The notes: generated from the sequence alone by a model not told the origin. 64,000 nucleotides of DNA from Cercis canadensis (GCA_003255065.1 QAOA01001406.1:79142-143141); one strand, 5' to 3'; counted from the stretch's first letter, positions 23,451 through 34,759 are shown. A program made the numbers and translations.

Positions 23451-26400
23451 TGGTATCAGAGCTATGATAATGGCGAATCACAGTTCGAGTTCTGTGGACT
23501 CATTACACGATCCTGGAAACACTCAACTTCCAATGTTTGGACAATCCTTAACAATCAAACTCGATTGCAGCAACTATCTAATATGGCGAAATCAGCTTCT
23601 CAACATTGTGATTGCGAACGGATATGAAGGAATACTTGATGGTTCTCGGTTCTGTCCAGAAAAGTTTATTCAAGATTCATCTACAGGAAATCCGCTTCTA
23701 AACTCTGACTATGTGCTATGGCAGAGGCAAAATCGACTGGTGATGAGTTGGATTTACTCATCATTGACTGAGCCAATCATGGCTCAGATCATGTCGTATA
23801 ATACAGCACTTGACATCTGGAGGTCACTTGCAAAAAGTTTTGCATCTTCCTCACGAGCAAGAGTCATGGAGCTGAAACTTAAACTTCAAACCACAAGGAA
23901 AGGAAACCTTGGAATTTGGGATTATATGATGAAAATCCGAAATGTGTGTGATAGTCTTCGAGCAATTGGAGAAACAGCAACTCAAGATGATCAAGTCATG
24001 ACAATCTTGAGTGGCTTGGGCCCAAAATACAATCCAGTAGTGGCACCTCTCAGCCTTGAATCTGTCTCTGTTGAGACATTGCAGAGTCATCTTCTCTCGT
24101 TTGAAGGAAGGCTTGAACGAAAAAAAGTCTGTGGATGAACAAGTGCTTATGCAAGCTAATGCTGTATTGTTCAATTCTTCAGCAGGAAGGAGAAAATTCA
24201 ACAATAACAACACTCATGGTAATGGTTACCAACCTGGTAATCATAGTTCTCACAATGAGAATGGAAATGCACAACCAAGGCATTTCTCCAATCAAGGTAA
24301 TCAGTTCAAGAAGAACTTTAAGATTGGAAATAACAATCGACCTCAGTGTCAAATCTGTCACAAACTTGATCATGTGGCCTCTGAATGTTGGCATAGGTTT
24401 GACAATAGTTTTCAACCAAAATCTGCATCTGGACATGGCTTACAGAATCAAGATTCACATGCCTTGCTAGCTTCCTCCGGATCTGTAGAGGATACCCCAT
24501 GGTTTCTTGACACCGGGGCTACACATCATGTGACAGCTGACCTTGGCAACTTAGCACTTCATAATCCATTTGATGGAGAAGAAGGTGTTACTGTGGGAAA
24601 TGGTAAGACTCTACCAGTGCATAACATATCACTTCTCTTCCAGCATTTAAGAAGTCTTTATTATTGAAACATGTTCTTCATGTGCCTCAAATTACTACCA
24701 ACTTGGTTAGTATGCAAAGGTTATGTTGAGATAATAATGCCTATGTGGAGTTTCATCCTTCTTACTTTCTTGTGAAGGATCAGACAACCACAGAGGTGTT
24801 GCTCCAAGGAAGGCTTGACCAAGGGCTCTACAAAGTAGTGTCCAAAGTTGTTGAGAAATGTAGTTCTGTCTGTAAGTCTGCAACAGTTTTTCAGATTTTT
24901 AGTTTGAATTCAAATAAAACTTCTGCAAAATTGTAGCTATGGCATAATAGGTTAGGACACCCTGCTATTGAGGTTATCAATCGAGTTATGACTCACTATA
25001 AATCTCCTCAATTTTTAGTTAGTTCGTCACCTATATGCAGTTCAAGTCAATTGGCTAAAAGTCATAAATTTCCATTTGCACAGTCTATCACTAAATCAGT
25101 AAAACCATTTGATTTGGTCCATGTGGATTTATGGGGTTCTCCCTCTTGTTGTGCTGTAAATGGAGCCTGTTATTTCTTCTTGCTTGTGGATGATTATAGT
25201 AGGTTCTCTTGGATTTACTTACTTAAATCTAAATTTGAAGCTTTAGAAGTATTTCAAATTTTTTTAGTTATGGTTGAAAGGCAGTTTGACTATAAACTTA
25301 AGGCACTTCAATTTGACTTTGGTGGCGAGTTTGTGGTTTTTGCTCAATTGGTCAAAACCTTGGGAATTCACTATAGGTTCTCATGTCCCTACACTCCTCA
25401 GCAGAATGGTCTTGTGGAAAGAAAGAATCGCCATGTTGTGGAAACTGGCTTGGCTCTTCTCACTACTGCAACTATGCTTACCTGTTATTGGCCTTTTGCC
25501 TTCCAAACCGCTGTGTATCTCATTAATCGATTGCCTACGTCTGTGTTGACTCATAAATCACCTTATCAACTCTTATATCAAAGATCTCCTGTGTTGACTC
25601 ACCTTAAAACGTTTGGTTGCATGTGTTTTCCATATCTTCGTCCATACAGGCATCACAAACTTGAACCTAGGTCTATTGCCTGTTGTTTTTTAGGATATAG
25701 TCCTAAGCATAAAGGTTGCCTTTGTCTAGACATGCTTTCCAAGCGCATCTATGTCTCTAGACATGTTTTTGCTGAACTTATATTTCCTTTTCAGTCTTCA
25801 CCTCAAGCAGCCCTGCCTCAGTCTTCACGGTGTACTATTCATGTTCTTTTTCCTCCTTGTTCTGGTGTCTCAGTAGCACCTTCCCCTCAGATTGCTAGTC
25901 TGCCCTCTAATCTTCCTTCTCTTGTGATGTCCACTGTTCCATCTAGCTCGTGTCAGTCATCTGACCCTCCTAATTCCTCCAGTTTATCTCCTTCTGCAGT
26001 GCCTATGTCTAATCCTCCTGTTGTTTCTTCCATTGCTCCTGCTAGAATGGTTACCAGAAGCCAAAATGGCATCTTTAAGCCCAAAGTTTTTGCTTCAGCT
26101 TATGCTTTGGCCCCTGCAGAATCATCTACCTATCGCCAAGCTATCAAATCCCCTGAATGGATTGAAGCTATGAGAAAAGAATTTACTGCCTTGCAATCAA
26201 ATCAGACATGGGATCTTGTTCCTTGTCTTGTTGATAAGAACATTGTGGGGTGCAAATGGGTTTACAAGCTGAAATATCATGCAGATGGTTATGTGGAAAG
26301 ATATAAAGCTCGCTTGGTTGCTTAGGGGTTCACTCAAACATATGGGATTGACTATTTTGAGACTTTTAGCCCTGTGGTCAAACCAGCCACCATCCGGATT

Positions 26401-27660
26401 GTCCTTACTATTGCTTTGTCAAACAATTGGCCTCTTCAGCAGTTGGATGTGAATAATGTATTCTTAAATGGTGATCTGCATGAAGAGGTCTTTATGACAC
26501 AACCAGCTGGTTTTGAGGATCCTTCTCTACCACATCATGTCTGCAGCTTACAGAAAGCCTTATATGGCTTGAAACAGGCTCCTCGTGCATGGTTTACTAA
26601 GCTCAAGCTGACTTTGCTTGCTTGGGGTTTCAAATGCACCATCTCAGATAATTCTTTGTTTGTGTTTATCTCTTCCACAACTGTCCTTTATCTTCTGGTG
26701 TATGTGGATGATAACATACTAACAGGATCCAGTCCTCCTCTTATTAAGTTGTTAATTTCCTCTCTGAACAATGTGTTCTCTTTGAAGGACTTGGGTTCCT
26801 TGCATTACTTCTTGGGGATTGAGACCTCCAGAACCTCTCAGCATTTACATCTTTCTCAGGGCAAGTATATCTGATTTGCTACATAAAGTTGGCTTGGAAA
26901 ATGCTAAGCCTGCTCCTACCCCTATGGTGAGTTCTCAGGTGCTCTCCTCTCTTGATGCTTAGTGCTTGCCTCAACCTCTCTTCTATCGTAGCTTGGTGGG
27001 TGCTCTGCAGTACTGCACTATTACCCGCCCTGACATTGCCTTCTCAGTCAACAAGTTGTGTCAATTTATGCGTGCTCCCACTAATGTGCATCTTCAAGCT
27101 GCTAAGAGGGTTCTGAAGTATCTCAAGGGCACCATTTCCTATGGTCTCACATTGTCTAAATGCCAGCCTTTGCCTTTGTTGGCTTATTCTGATTCAGACT
27201 GGGCTAGCTGTCCTGATGACAGACGCAGCACCAGTGGCCATGCCATCTTCTTTGGTTCCAGCCTTGTCTCCTGGTCTTCTGGCAAGCAAAAGGTTGTAGC
27301 TCGCTCTAGTACTGAAGCTGAGTATAGAGCATTGGCTAATGCTACTTCTGAATTACTGTGGCTTCAGTCCTTGCTCAAGGAACTCTGCTTTGTCTTGCCT
27401 TCTCCACCTTTAATGCTTTGTGACAACCTCAATGCTACATTCTTGGCAGCCAATCCTGTCCTCCATGCTCGCACGAAGCATATTGAGATTGATTGCCATT
27501 TCATTTGTGACCTTCTGCTCAACAAAACTCTGAAACTTTGTCATGTTCCCTCTTCAGATCAGGTTGCTGATGTGCTTACTAAGCCCCTCTTTACCAACTT
27601 GTTTCTTTCAAATAGAGCCAAACTCATTGTTTTGCCTACCACACTGAGTTTGAGGGGGAA

Positions 27661-28093
27661 TGTTAAACATATAACAGAGGTGTATGATGGAGGTTGATCA
27701 GCATACGTGCAGGTCACGTCAGTAGTATGACAGTTAGGCATTCTGACAGCAAAGCACAGTCAAGAGTCAAAGTTTGTTAGGTTGTTAGGATTAGTTTTCT
27801 GATTAGTTATTCGTAGCTTCTAGAGCAGGGTGAGCTGTACATAGTGCTTAACTCTATCTATATAATGTATTGAACTATGATTAAGAGATTAAAAAATCAT
27901 TTGCTCAGAATCTAGAATTTAGATCTGAAGCTCTTGCACATTCCTCTCGTCATTCACTTTCAGTTCTTTGAGTTTCTGCATAATCTCATTCTGCATAATC
28001 ACTGCTGCATAGCCTGCATGATGATTCCTTCATGAGTGATTCTCTGGTTTGATTAGCAAGTAGGAATTCTTTCTACTACTCCAACTTCTTTCA
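27661..28093 (+). repeat. 3' LTR of the 23-28 kb Copia
   Basis: It is about 97% identical to the 5' LTR by manual comparison. It begins directly after the purine-rich tgagggggaa and is followed by the target duplication. Confidence 0.93.
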
Positions 28094-28098
28094 CGGGT

Positions 28099-28782
28099 GG
28101 GGGAAATTCAGTAAACATTCAACCAAATTAATTCGGTGTTGTACTCAGTTGTTTTTTATTTTTATTTTTTGGATGATTGTGTACCCAGGCACTAAAATCA
28201 CCTTCCTAAGACATGCACAATATGCTAGCAAAATGTATTAGCACTTACCAGGAGGTGGAAATATGAAATGCCATAACTTTTTTAATACATGATTTCTCTA
28301 ATGGGAAGAAGAGACAACTCTAAAAGTCCAAAATTATCATAAAGAGGTTGAAGGTATAGAACAAGTAAACCAATGTCAGCGCCAATCCCACTTTTAGTGA
28401 ATGATTAATCCTTCTAGGATCATCTTGTTCCAGTTTCTTTTGGTTTGCCTGCAAATTTTACAGGCTTAGCCCAAGAGTTTGTTGAAAATTCTTCAAGCCA
28501 CAGCGAGGAAGAGGAGAATAATTTGACATTTTTAGGACTTGGGAAGGCCATCAATTATCTTTTTCTTTGTTAGATCTCAGGCGATACCATAGCGACTACT
28601 ACCCGGTATTTTTGTTTAACAAAAGTAAGTTGAATTGTGATATATTGCAAATGTCTGGGGACAAACAAAAGTAGCATACTTTATTCCCTTTGCGCCTCAA
28701 ACAATTAATCTGCGAGCTTGGACAAGAGAAATCAGAGAAACAGAGCCCTATCACCATTAGTAAGTTTACATTTCAAAAAGCA
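28099..28782. other. Intergenic, nothing recognised
   Basis: No gene or named repeat is seen. A short string near 28593-28612 (gactactacccggtatt) faintly recalls the HYYP stretch of the dioxygenase paralogs but is too short to support. Confidence 0.35.
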
Positions 28783-29690
28783 ACAGCCTAACAGCCTCAA
28801 ATGGGACAGTTAAAAGTAATTTGAAATATACAATAGAAGAGATATCAAAAAATTTGAAGTTCTTTAATTCCTATGGTGAAATTTCAAATATATACATTCG
28901 AGTTTCCTCTTCAATTTGCAAGTGTTTAAGAATCTGACCCAAAGTGAAGTTTTTAATAGTGTGCAATAATTTCTTTCTGTAATCATTCCAACTTTGGGAT
29001 AATTTAGCAACAATTGCCCCCACTTGAAAAGATTGAGAAATTTCAACATTCACATCCTTAAACTTTGAAACCAGTACTTGCAAATCATGCAATTGATCAA
29101 GCATATATGCAATCTGCACAAAACTTCATCATCTGCCCTTTTCTAGGGTTTTTACACCAATTCTTTCATATCTTCGTCTGTTGGTGGTGGTATAGCCTCC
29201 AAATTAATTTGGATTAAGCATATATGCAATCTTTATGACAGTTAACAGAAACATCATCTTGTCTTTCCAGCGACTGAAATGTTTCCCAGCGATTGAAATT
29301 TGTCCCCTTAAAACGATTCAATTTCACAAAGTCTTGATTCATTACTTTTGTGTCTCTTTTTGAGTGGTGGTTATTCATTGTTAGTGAGCTTAAAAGACTT
29401 AGGGCATCTGATGGGTACGTGAAGCTCCCTATGTTTATTTTATAGCGGTTATGGCTAAATCGGGATGATTTGGTTTTTAATGGAAAAATTTGAACCCCTC
29501 CAAAGACTGCTGCCAAAGCTATTGTAGATTGGAAATAATGCTAGCAAGTATGGGGTATAGCAGGTGATAATCTTTGATGAGTCCGGAGGAGAAGACTGCC
29601 AAACAGCACATAATACAGCCTAACAGCCTCAAATGGGACAGTTAAAAGTAATTTTAAATACACAAGAGAAGAGATATCAAAAAATTTGAA
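28783..29690 (-). mobile_element. Copia gag fossil between 76-bp direct repeats
   Basis: The minus strand at about 29420-28870 encodes pieces of a Copia gag polyprotein of the UBN2 type (KLNRFKGTNFNRW; VEISQSFQVGAIVAKL; SWNDYRKKLLHT). It is broken and internally shortened. A 76-base direct repeat (acagcctaacagcctcaaa...) flanks it at 28783-28858 and 29615-29690. The repeats might be remnant terminal repeats or a local duplication. No pol is present. Confidence 0.65.
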
Positions 29691-30091
29691 ACTCTTAGAA
29701 CAATTAAAAATTTTATTGTCTTTCAAGCATATAATATTTCATCACCATGTTTTATTATTTATATTTTACAAAATGGTTAAAAAAAAAATCAAACTTATCC
29801 ATTTTATTCTAGTGGCATGCATTAATAACATCAAATCTCAGAATTTGTGGTCGATCCTGCATGGTTGATCTTGCCAATCAATCTAATCCATTTTCATGTT
29901 TAATTTTTAATTTTTTTTCTTTGGTTGTGCTAATCAAAGATAGGGGCAAAACAAAGTTAATATAACTTGTGGTCATTGACTATCATAGGACCAGACTTCT
30001 GCAGGTCTAACAAGAAAACCTAACAACAATAATCATGTTGCTGCGCATATTAGTATAGTTCAGTTAAATATTTTATTTTATTCTATTTATA
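29691..30091. other. Intergenic, nothing recognised
   Basis: AT-rich sequence with no coding or repeat signal that I can name. Confidence 0.4.
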
Positions 30092-30205
30092 TGAGTTTAG
30101 TTGGACTTAGCAATAACATATTAGAGTAATTGTACAGACCATTGCCAGAGCTAACTTCAGCAAATAAACCAGCTCTCTATAAAAATTTCACATTTGCTTC
30201 ACCAT
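30092..30205 (+). pseudogene. Scrap of an ACC-oxidase-homolog gene (intron end plus part of exon 2)
   Basis: Bases 30133-30200 read like exon 2 of the 43374 gene (accattgccagagctaactt, then cagctctctataaaaatttc, for GPLPELTSAEKPALYKNF). The preceding atgagtttagttggactta resembles that gene's intron near 44570. The start of exon 2, with the third iron ligand, is missing. It is a dead fragment closest to the 43374 gene, a third lost copy in the cluster. Confidence 0.75.
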
Positions 30206-30264
30206 TTGAGTTCATTATTAAGTTCAAACATAATTTTCAAATAAATGCTCAAAGAACAAACATG

Positions 30265-30434
30265 GAGTAAAACTTATTTTTGGTAATTTCAAAAATTTTC
30301 AAATTGTCACTTTAATTTCTCATTGTTTTTGCTATCGTTTTTATCCTTCAATTTATGATTTGTCTGGCAATTTAGTCCTCCATTTAAGTCCATTAATGAA
30401 ATTGTATAAAAATTTTCATGTGACACATTAAGTG
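30265..30434 (+). repeat. Left terminal inverted repeat of the Pack-MULE
   Basis: It starts gagtaaaac and is diverged from, but clearly collinear with, the inverted right end. The inner limit is approximate. Confidence 0.8.
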
Positions 30435-30496
30435 CTAACGTAGTATCTTAAAAAAATTAAAAAAAATCCTTCTCTCTCTCATTTCTCAATCTCCGC

Positions 30497-30662
30497 CCTC
30501 TTCTCTCTCTTCCTTGTCAGCAGCTATGGGCTCTGGAGCTGGCTTTTGTTCTTTAGGTGGTGATGGTGGGTTGAGAGGAGCAGAGAACTCGTGCTTGTTA
30601 AGTGCGTCTTGAATAAGCTGCTTGAGCTTTTGGAGTGCCTTCTTGCCATTCTTAGAAAGGCT
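30497..30662 (-). pseudogene. Patellin-like gene fragment captured in the Pack-MULE
   Basis: The minus strand reads GKKALQKLKQLIQDALNKHE, followed by a proline/lysine-rich stretch (PPSPPKEQKPAPEP). This matches the segment just upstream of the CRAL-TRIO-N domain of plant patellins, phosphoinositide-binding SEC14-like proteins of the cell plate and plasma membrane. Only about 55 codons are present and no SEC14 domain, so it cannot work as a patellin. The identification rests on the KKAL..LKQL...ALNKHEF pattern and is good but not certain. Confidence 0.7.
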
Positions 30663-30895
30663 CCCTGTATAACGGCATCACAGGATGCCAATGCTCTAGT
30701 TTCTAATAGGTGCTGCGATCAAGTGAAGAAACTAAGCGAGAACCCTGCTTGCCTCTGCGCAGTTATGCTTTCTAACACAGCCAAGAGTGCTGGTGTCAAG
30801 GCAGAGATTGCGATTACCATTCCTATACGTTGCAACATAGCGGATCGTCATGTGGGCTATAAGTGTGGAGGTCTGACAGCTGTAGTGCTATTAAA
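30663..30895 (+). pseudogene. Non-specific lipid-transfer-protein-like fragment captured in the Pack-MULE
   Basis: The + strand reads RCCDQVKKLSENPACLCAVM and later [17 protein letters not shown]. The CC, CLC and later single cysteines follow the eight-cysteine pattern of secreted lipid-transfer/hydrophobic-seed-type proteins, which bind lipids in the apoplast. The signal peptide and first cysteines are absent, so this is a mid-gene fragment. The reading frame is still open and runs into antisense patellin on the left and antisense AS1 on the right, which gives a chance chimeric frame. Confidence 0.78.
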
Positions 30896-31423
30896 GTTTG
30901 AAAGCCATGGAGGAAGTAAAGCTGATACCGGGGCTGGTGCATTTGAATGCAGAAATGCACCGTAGGAAGTGGCCATGAGATATGATGGAGCAGGGCGCTC
31001 TTTCACCAGCTTCTCTGCGAAAGTCTCTAGTATTCTATCGTACTTGCTGTCGTCAATTGGATCAACTGCTTTGATATTCTCCTTTTTTTTTTTCTTCTCT
31101 CTGATGCTTCTCTTTGAACACTTCCCACCACTTGCCTAACCTCTTAGCAGTTTGACCAGGAACTTCAGCAGCAATTTTCTTCCATTTGTTGCCGTGTTTC
31201 ATTTTAAGGCGGATGACAAGACGCAGCTCTTCTTCGGTGAGAGATCCCTTCTTGATGCTAGGCTTGAGGTAGTTCTTCCACCTTTCTAAACAGACTTAGC
31301 ATCCCTGTTAAGGGGTGAGTTCATGCATTGAGACACTAGATTCAAGTCCCTGGTACCATACTGTTTGACGTATGCACGTAATAAGGCGTCCTCCTCAGCT
31401 CTCCAACGCTGCCTCTCCCTCAT
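30896..31423 (-). pseudogene. AS1: ASYMMETRIC LEAVES1/PHANTASTICA MYB fragment captured in the Pack-MULE
   Basis: From 31423 leftward the minus strand reads [20 protein letters not shown], the start of the AS1/PHAN/RS2 MYB protein. It continues through both MYB repeats ([39 protein letters not shown]), then [20 protein letters not shown], and ends near LLPPWLSN. This is roughly the first 165-170 codons of a protein that is usually about 360 long. AS1 represses KNOX genes in leaf primordia in the nucleus. Here an in-frame stop and a one-base shift lie in the first MYB repeat around 31288-31300, and the C-terminal half is missing, so it is a non-coding fossil. A CT-rich leader-like segment follows on the same strand at 31602-31920. 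Confidence 0.9.
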
Positions 31424-31432
31424 TTTCAACTG

Positions 31433-31601
31433 CAGTCACGAATCTAGAAACAACTCAATGTGAGGGCAAATTTTAAGAGTGGGGGCTAAACAAAAAAAAA
31501 TGTGAGAATCTCAAAAATTTTCTTAAGAGTTTTAGTAAAAAAATTAAAAGAATTTGGAAAGGTGGGACCAGTGCCCTACTGGCCCAGTAAATCCGTCACT
31601 G
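31433..31601. mobile_element. hAT-like MITE inside the Pack-MULE
   Basis: The left end reads cagtcacgaatcta and the inverted right end reads cagtgacggattta. These are matching short inverted termini of the CAGTG.CGGAT type seen in non-autonomous hAT elements. It separates the AS1 start codon from its apparent leader. The flanking 8-mers (ttcaactg and tttccaag) are only partly alike, so the target duplication is decayed or the limits are off by a base. Confidence 0.55.
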
Positions 31602-31920
31602 TTTCCAAGTGCAAATCCCATTGCCCATTTCTTGAAAATTGAACTCCTCATCATGTATAGTGGTTCTCTCTAACTACTTAGCAGGTCGCTTCGTCTCCGA
31701 CGCATCTCCTGGTGGATGAAACAGAGCATTGGGTTCTTAAAAACGAAGAGAAAGAAAGAGATTGTAAAAGAGACAGAAGAACCCAGAAACCCAAATCCTA
31801 GAGAGAGAAATATCCCAAGCTATAAAGTGAGGACATAAACACTACACCGGAGAGAGAGAGAGAGAGAGACGAAGGGAGAATAGACAGGAGAAGGAGAGGG
31901 AGAGAGAAAGAAAGATCTAA
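31602..31920 (-). other. Leader-like CT-rich segment, probably AS1 5' UTR
   Basis: On the minus strand this is a CT-rich stretch typical of a plant 5' leader. It lies directly upstream of the AS1 start codon except for the hAT insert. I infer that it was captured with AS1, but a leader cannot be proved by sequence alone. It includes a GA/CT microsatellite at about 31850-31870. Confidence 0.45.
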
Positions 31921-32004
31921 GATTTTTTTTTCAAANACTAATTTGTCAGCGAAAACAATAATTCGAGGACTAATTTGTCACCGAACATTTTTGGAGGACT
32001 AAAA

Positions 32005-32174
32005 GAAGAAGAGAGAGAGAATTAAAATTTTACATATAATCTCACTAATGGACCTAAAAGAAGAATTAAATTAGCAGACCGATCATAAATTGAATGACTA
32101 AAATGACACAAAAAAAATTAAGGATTAAAGTGATAATTTGAAATTTTTTAAAAGACCAAAAAAGAGTTTTACTC
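32005..32174 (-). repeat. Right terminal inverted repeat of the Pack-MULE
   Basis: It ends agttttactc at 32174, directly before the target duplication aacaaacatg. It aligns inverted to the left end. Confidence 0.8.
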
Positions 32175-32395
32175 AACAAACATGTAATGAGATAGAAATA
32201 AAGCAAGTATATACAATATATATTGTGATCAATGCAAAATTTGAGATTTTAAACCCAGCAATATCCATCGACTAGCATCCCCAATTTACCCAAAATCTTT
32301 GGATTTCAGGTTAGGGGCCAAATATACTTTGTTTATCAACCTTTCTATAGTTATGGAATCTCACATTGTCAACTAAGCATCGGATTTGTAGTACC

Positions 32396-32608
32396 TAAAG
32401 AACTTTATGCGAAGGCAGAAAACTCGTATATTTTATTCTGTGAGTTCCAATTAGCTTATATACAGGCTTTGTGTAACAAACTTAGAGAATATTTCTATAT
32501 TTAGATATGTACACATTTGAAGTAAGACTAAGATAACAGAATGATAAGAGACAACAAAATGTAGTTATTGATGCTGCATGAATATGTCATGTGTTTGTTA
32601 CTTCTTTA
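32396..32608 (-). repeat. 3' LTR of the reverse-strand Copia
   Basis: It is 213 bases with perfect terminal inverted TAAAGAA/TTCTTTA, and the polypurine tract abuts it on the right. Confidence 0.9.
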
Positions 32609-34402
32609 CGCCCCCTCAAGATAGGTGGTGTCTCAACAACACCTATCTTGCTTCTTAATGTTTGAAAACGTTGGCCTAGCAGAGGTTTGGTCAGAAGATC
32701 CGCCAGTTGCTATTGTGAGGGAACATGAACAACACTTAGTGCTTTGGCTGCTAGAAGCTCACATACAAAATGGTAATCGATGGAGATGTGTTTCATTCTT
32801 GAGTAGAAGATGGGATTTGCACAGAGATAAGTAGCACCTATATTGTCAAAATGTATGACAGGAGTACTTGGAAGTTTGAGACCCAATTCAGTGAGAATAT
32901 TCTATAGCCATAGGAGCTCAGCAGCAGTGGAGGCAATGGTCCTATATTCAACCTCTGTTGAAGACTGGGCTACACTGCGTTGTTTGCGAGAGGCCCAGGA
33001 AATGGGATTGTCACCCAAATAAGTAATATAAGCATTGGTTGAGTGGTGGTCAATGGAATCACCTGCCTAATCTGCATCACAATAAGCAAGAAGGGAGAAA
33101 GATGAGAGTGGACTTTAGATAACGCAGTAGTCGCTTCAATGCGTAAAAATGATCAGCTGTAGGGTGCTTCATATGTTGTGCTAGCTTATTTACAGCATAT
33201 GCCACATCTGGCTTGGTTAAAGATAAATATTGGAGGGATCCAATGAGACAGTTACTACTGCTGCTACTGGGAATTACACTTTGTGGCCATTGGAGTAGCC
33301 ACTGGCTTAGCTCCATCCATGTGGGCTCGCACAAGAATATCTCATATATACTTTTGTTGGGTTAAGAACAAGCCATTGGATGTAGGAATGAATTCAAGAC
33401 CCAAAAAGTAGCTTGGGGCACCAAGATCTTTCAGAGAGAACATATTTGCAAGAGCTGTCAAAAAATCTTAGAGAAAAGAGACTGTGTTGCCCGTAAGTAA
33501 TAAGTCATCCACATAAACAAGGAAGTAGGCAATTATAGTACCTCATTTGTAGATAAACAAAGAAGCATCTAACTTTGAATTGAGGAACCCATAAGAGAAA
33601 AAAATTTCATAGCTCTTGGTATCAGGCTCGTGGGGCTTGTTTCAAGCCATACAGTGCTTTCTTAGTTTGCATACATGGTGCGGATACTGAGTGTGGTGAA
33701 AGCCAGGGAGTTGTAACATGTAGACTTCTTCAGATAGAGAACCATGTAAAAAAGCGTTGTTGACACCCAGCTGTCTCAGTGGCCAACCTTGAGAAAGAGC
33801 AATAGTAAGAACAATTTTGATTGTTTGTGGTTTGATGACCGGACTAAAGGTATCAAAGAAGTCAACTCCTGGGCATTGATAAAATTCATTAGCAACAAGC
33901 CGAGCCTTAAACCTGGAAATTAAGCCCTAAGGATTTCTTTTGACTCTGAACACCCACTTGTTACTGACAACATTATATTTGGGGTTAAAGGGAACAAGAT
34001 CCCAAGTGCCATTGGCCATGAGGGCATTAAATTCCTCTGATATAGCTTGTCTCCAGTGGGGAGACTTGAGGGCTTGAGATACAGAGGTAGGTTTAAGAGG
34101 AGGGGGAAATGGGTATTTGGTGACAGAATATAATCGTTTGGGTTTAAAACTATTATTTTTGGCACGGGTTTTCATAGGGTGAGTGTTAAGCAAAGAAGAT
34201 GGTTGAGGGAGAGGAGAATTACCTATATCACGGTCTTGAGAACGTGGGGGAAGTACTGGTGAGGGGGCTGTTGCTGGGGCAGGGATTGGTAGTGATGGAG
34301 GATGGGTCTGTAGGGTGGGGTTGCTGACTTGTAGGAGAGGGAGATGTGGAGGAGGGTGAGGGGGGATGTTTTTAAGGTTAGGAAGATGTTGAGGAGGAAG
34401 GG

Positions 34403-34759
34403 GACTCAGCCGTATTAATAGTTAGAGGGATTTAGGATTGTGGTATTGGAGAAAAAGAAATAAAATCATGTGAGGATAAAGATGTGGTAGTAGAGGTAGA
34501 GGAGGACTCTAGGGAGGGCTTTTGTAAATTAGAAAAGAGAAATTGAGTTTCAACAAAATTAACATGTCGTGAAAAATAAANGACTCAACCGTATTAATAG
34601 TTTGAGGGATTTAGGATTGTGGTATTGGAGAAAAAGAAATAAAATCATGTGAGGATAAAGATGTGGTAGTAGAGGTAGAGGAGGACTCTAGGGAGGGCTT
34701 TTGTAAATTAGAAAAGGGAAATTGAGTTTCAACAAAATTAACATGTCGTGAAAAATAAA
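34403..34759. repeat. Direct duplication around a single n, about 178 bp
   Basis: Bases 34403-34580 are repeated nearly exactly at 34582-34759, with n at 34581 between. The pattern recurs at other n positions in this window. It looks like two overlapping contig ends that were not merged. Confidence 0.8.

Larger units (their letters stand above)
23019..28093 (+). mobile_element. Copia LTR retrotransposon fossil, near full length
   Basis: This is a complete Ty1/Copia structure. LTRs lie at 23019-23450 and 27661-28093, with a tRNA-Met-type primer site tggtatcagagc at 23451-23462 and a polypurine tract just before 27661. In order, the interior holds gag (about 23.5-24.3 kb), a CCHC knuckle (about 24.35), protease with the DTGA motif (about 24.5), integrase (about 25.1-25.7), reverse transcriptase with YVDD (about 26.1-26.9) and RNase H (about 27.0-27.6). 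A perfect 5-bp target duplication cgggt flanks it (23014-23018 and 28094-28098). By eye the LTRs differ at about 13 of 432 positions (about 3%), which suggests insertion within the last few million years. The coding part is broken by several changes. Confidence 0.95.
30265..32174. mobile_element. Pack-MULE: non-autonomous Mutator-like element carrying three host gene fragments
   Basis: The two ends are long inverted repeats. The left end (30265 onward, gagtaaaactt...) and the reverse complement of the right end (back from 32174, gagtaaaactc...) align for about 170 bases, sharing tcactttaat and tcaatttatgat blocks. A perfect 10-bp target duplication aacaaacatg lies outside (30255-30264 and 32175-32184). 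Long terminal inverted repeats with a 9-11 bp duplication define Mutator-like elements. No transposase is encoded. The interior is host gene pieces: patellin-like (minus), lipid-transfer protein (plus) and AS1/PHANTASTICA with a leader-like stretch (minus). A hAT-like insert sits at 31433-31601 and an assembly n at 31936. Elements of this build are called Pack-MULEs. Confidence 0.88.

Noticed and set aside
28590-28615. Another dioxygenase relic (HYYP-like string)
   Set aside because: Only about 17 bases resemble the paralogs, too few to separate from chance.
30591-30965. A novel cysteine-rich small protein gene of 124 codons
   Set aside because: The frame crosses three unrelated pieces: antisense patellin, sense lipid-transfer protein and antisense AS1. 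It lies wholly inside the Pack-MULE.
32625-32834. Plus-strand open frame next to the Copia LTR
   Set aside because: It is the antisense of the Copia RNase H region.
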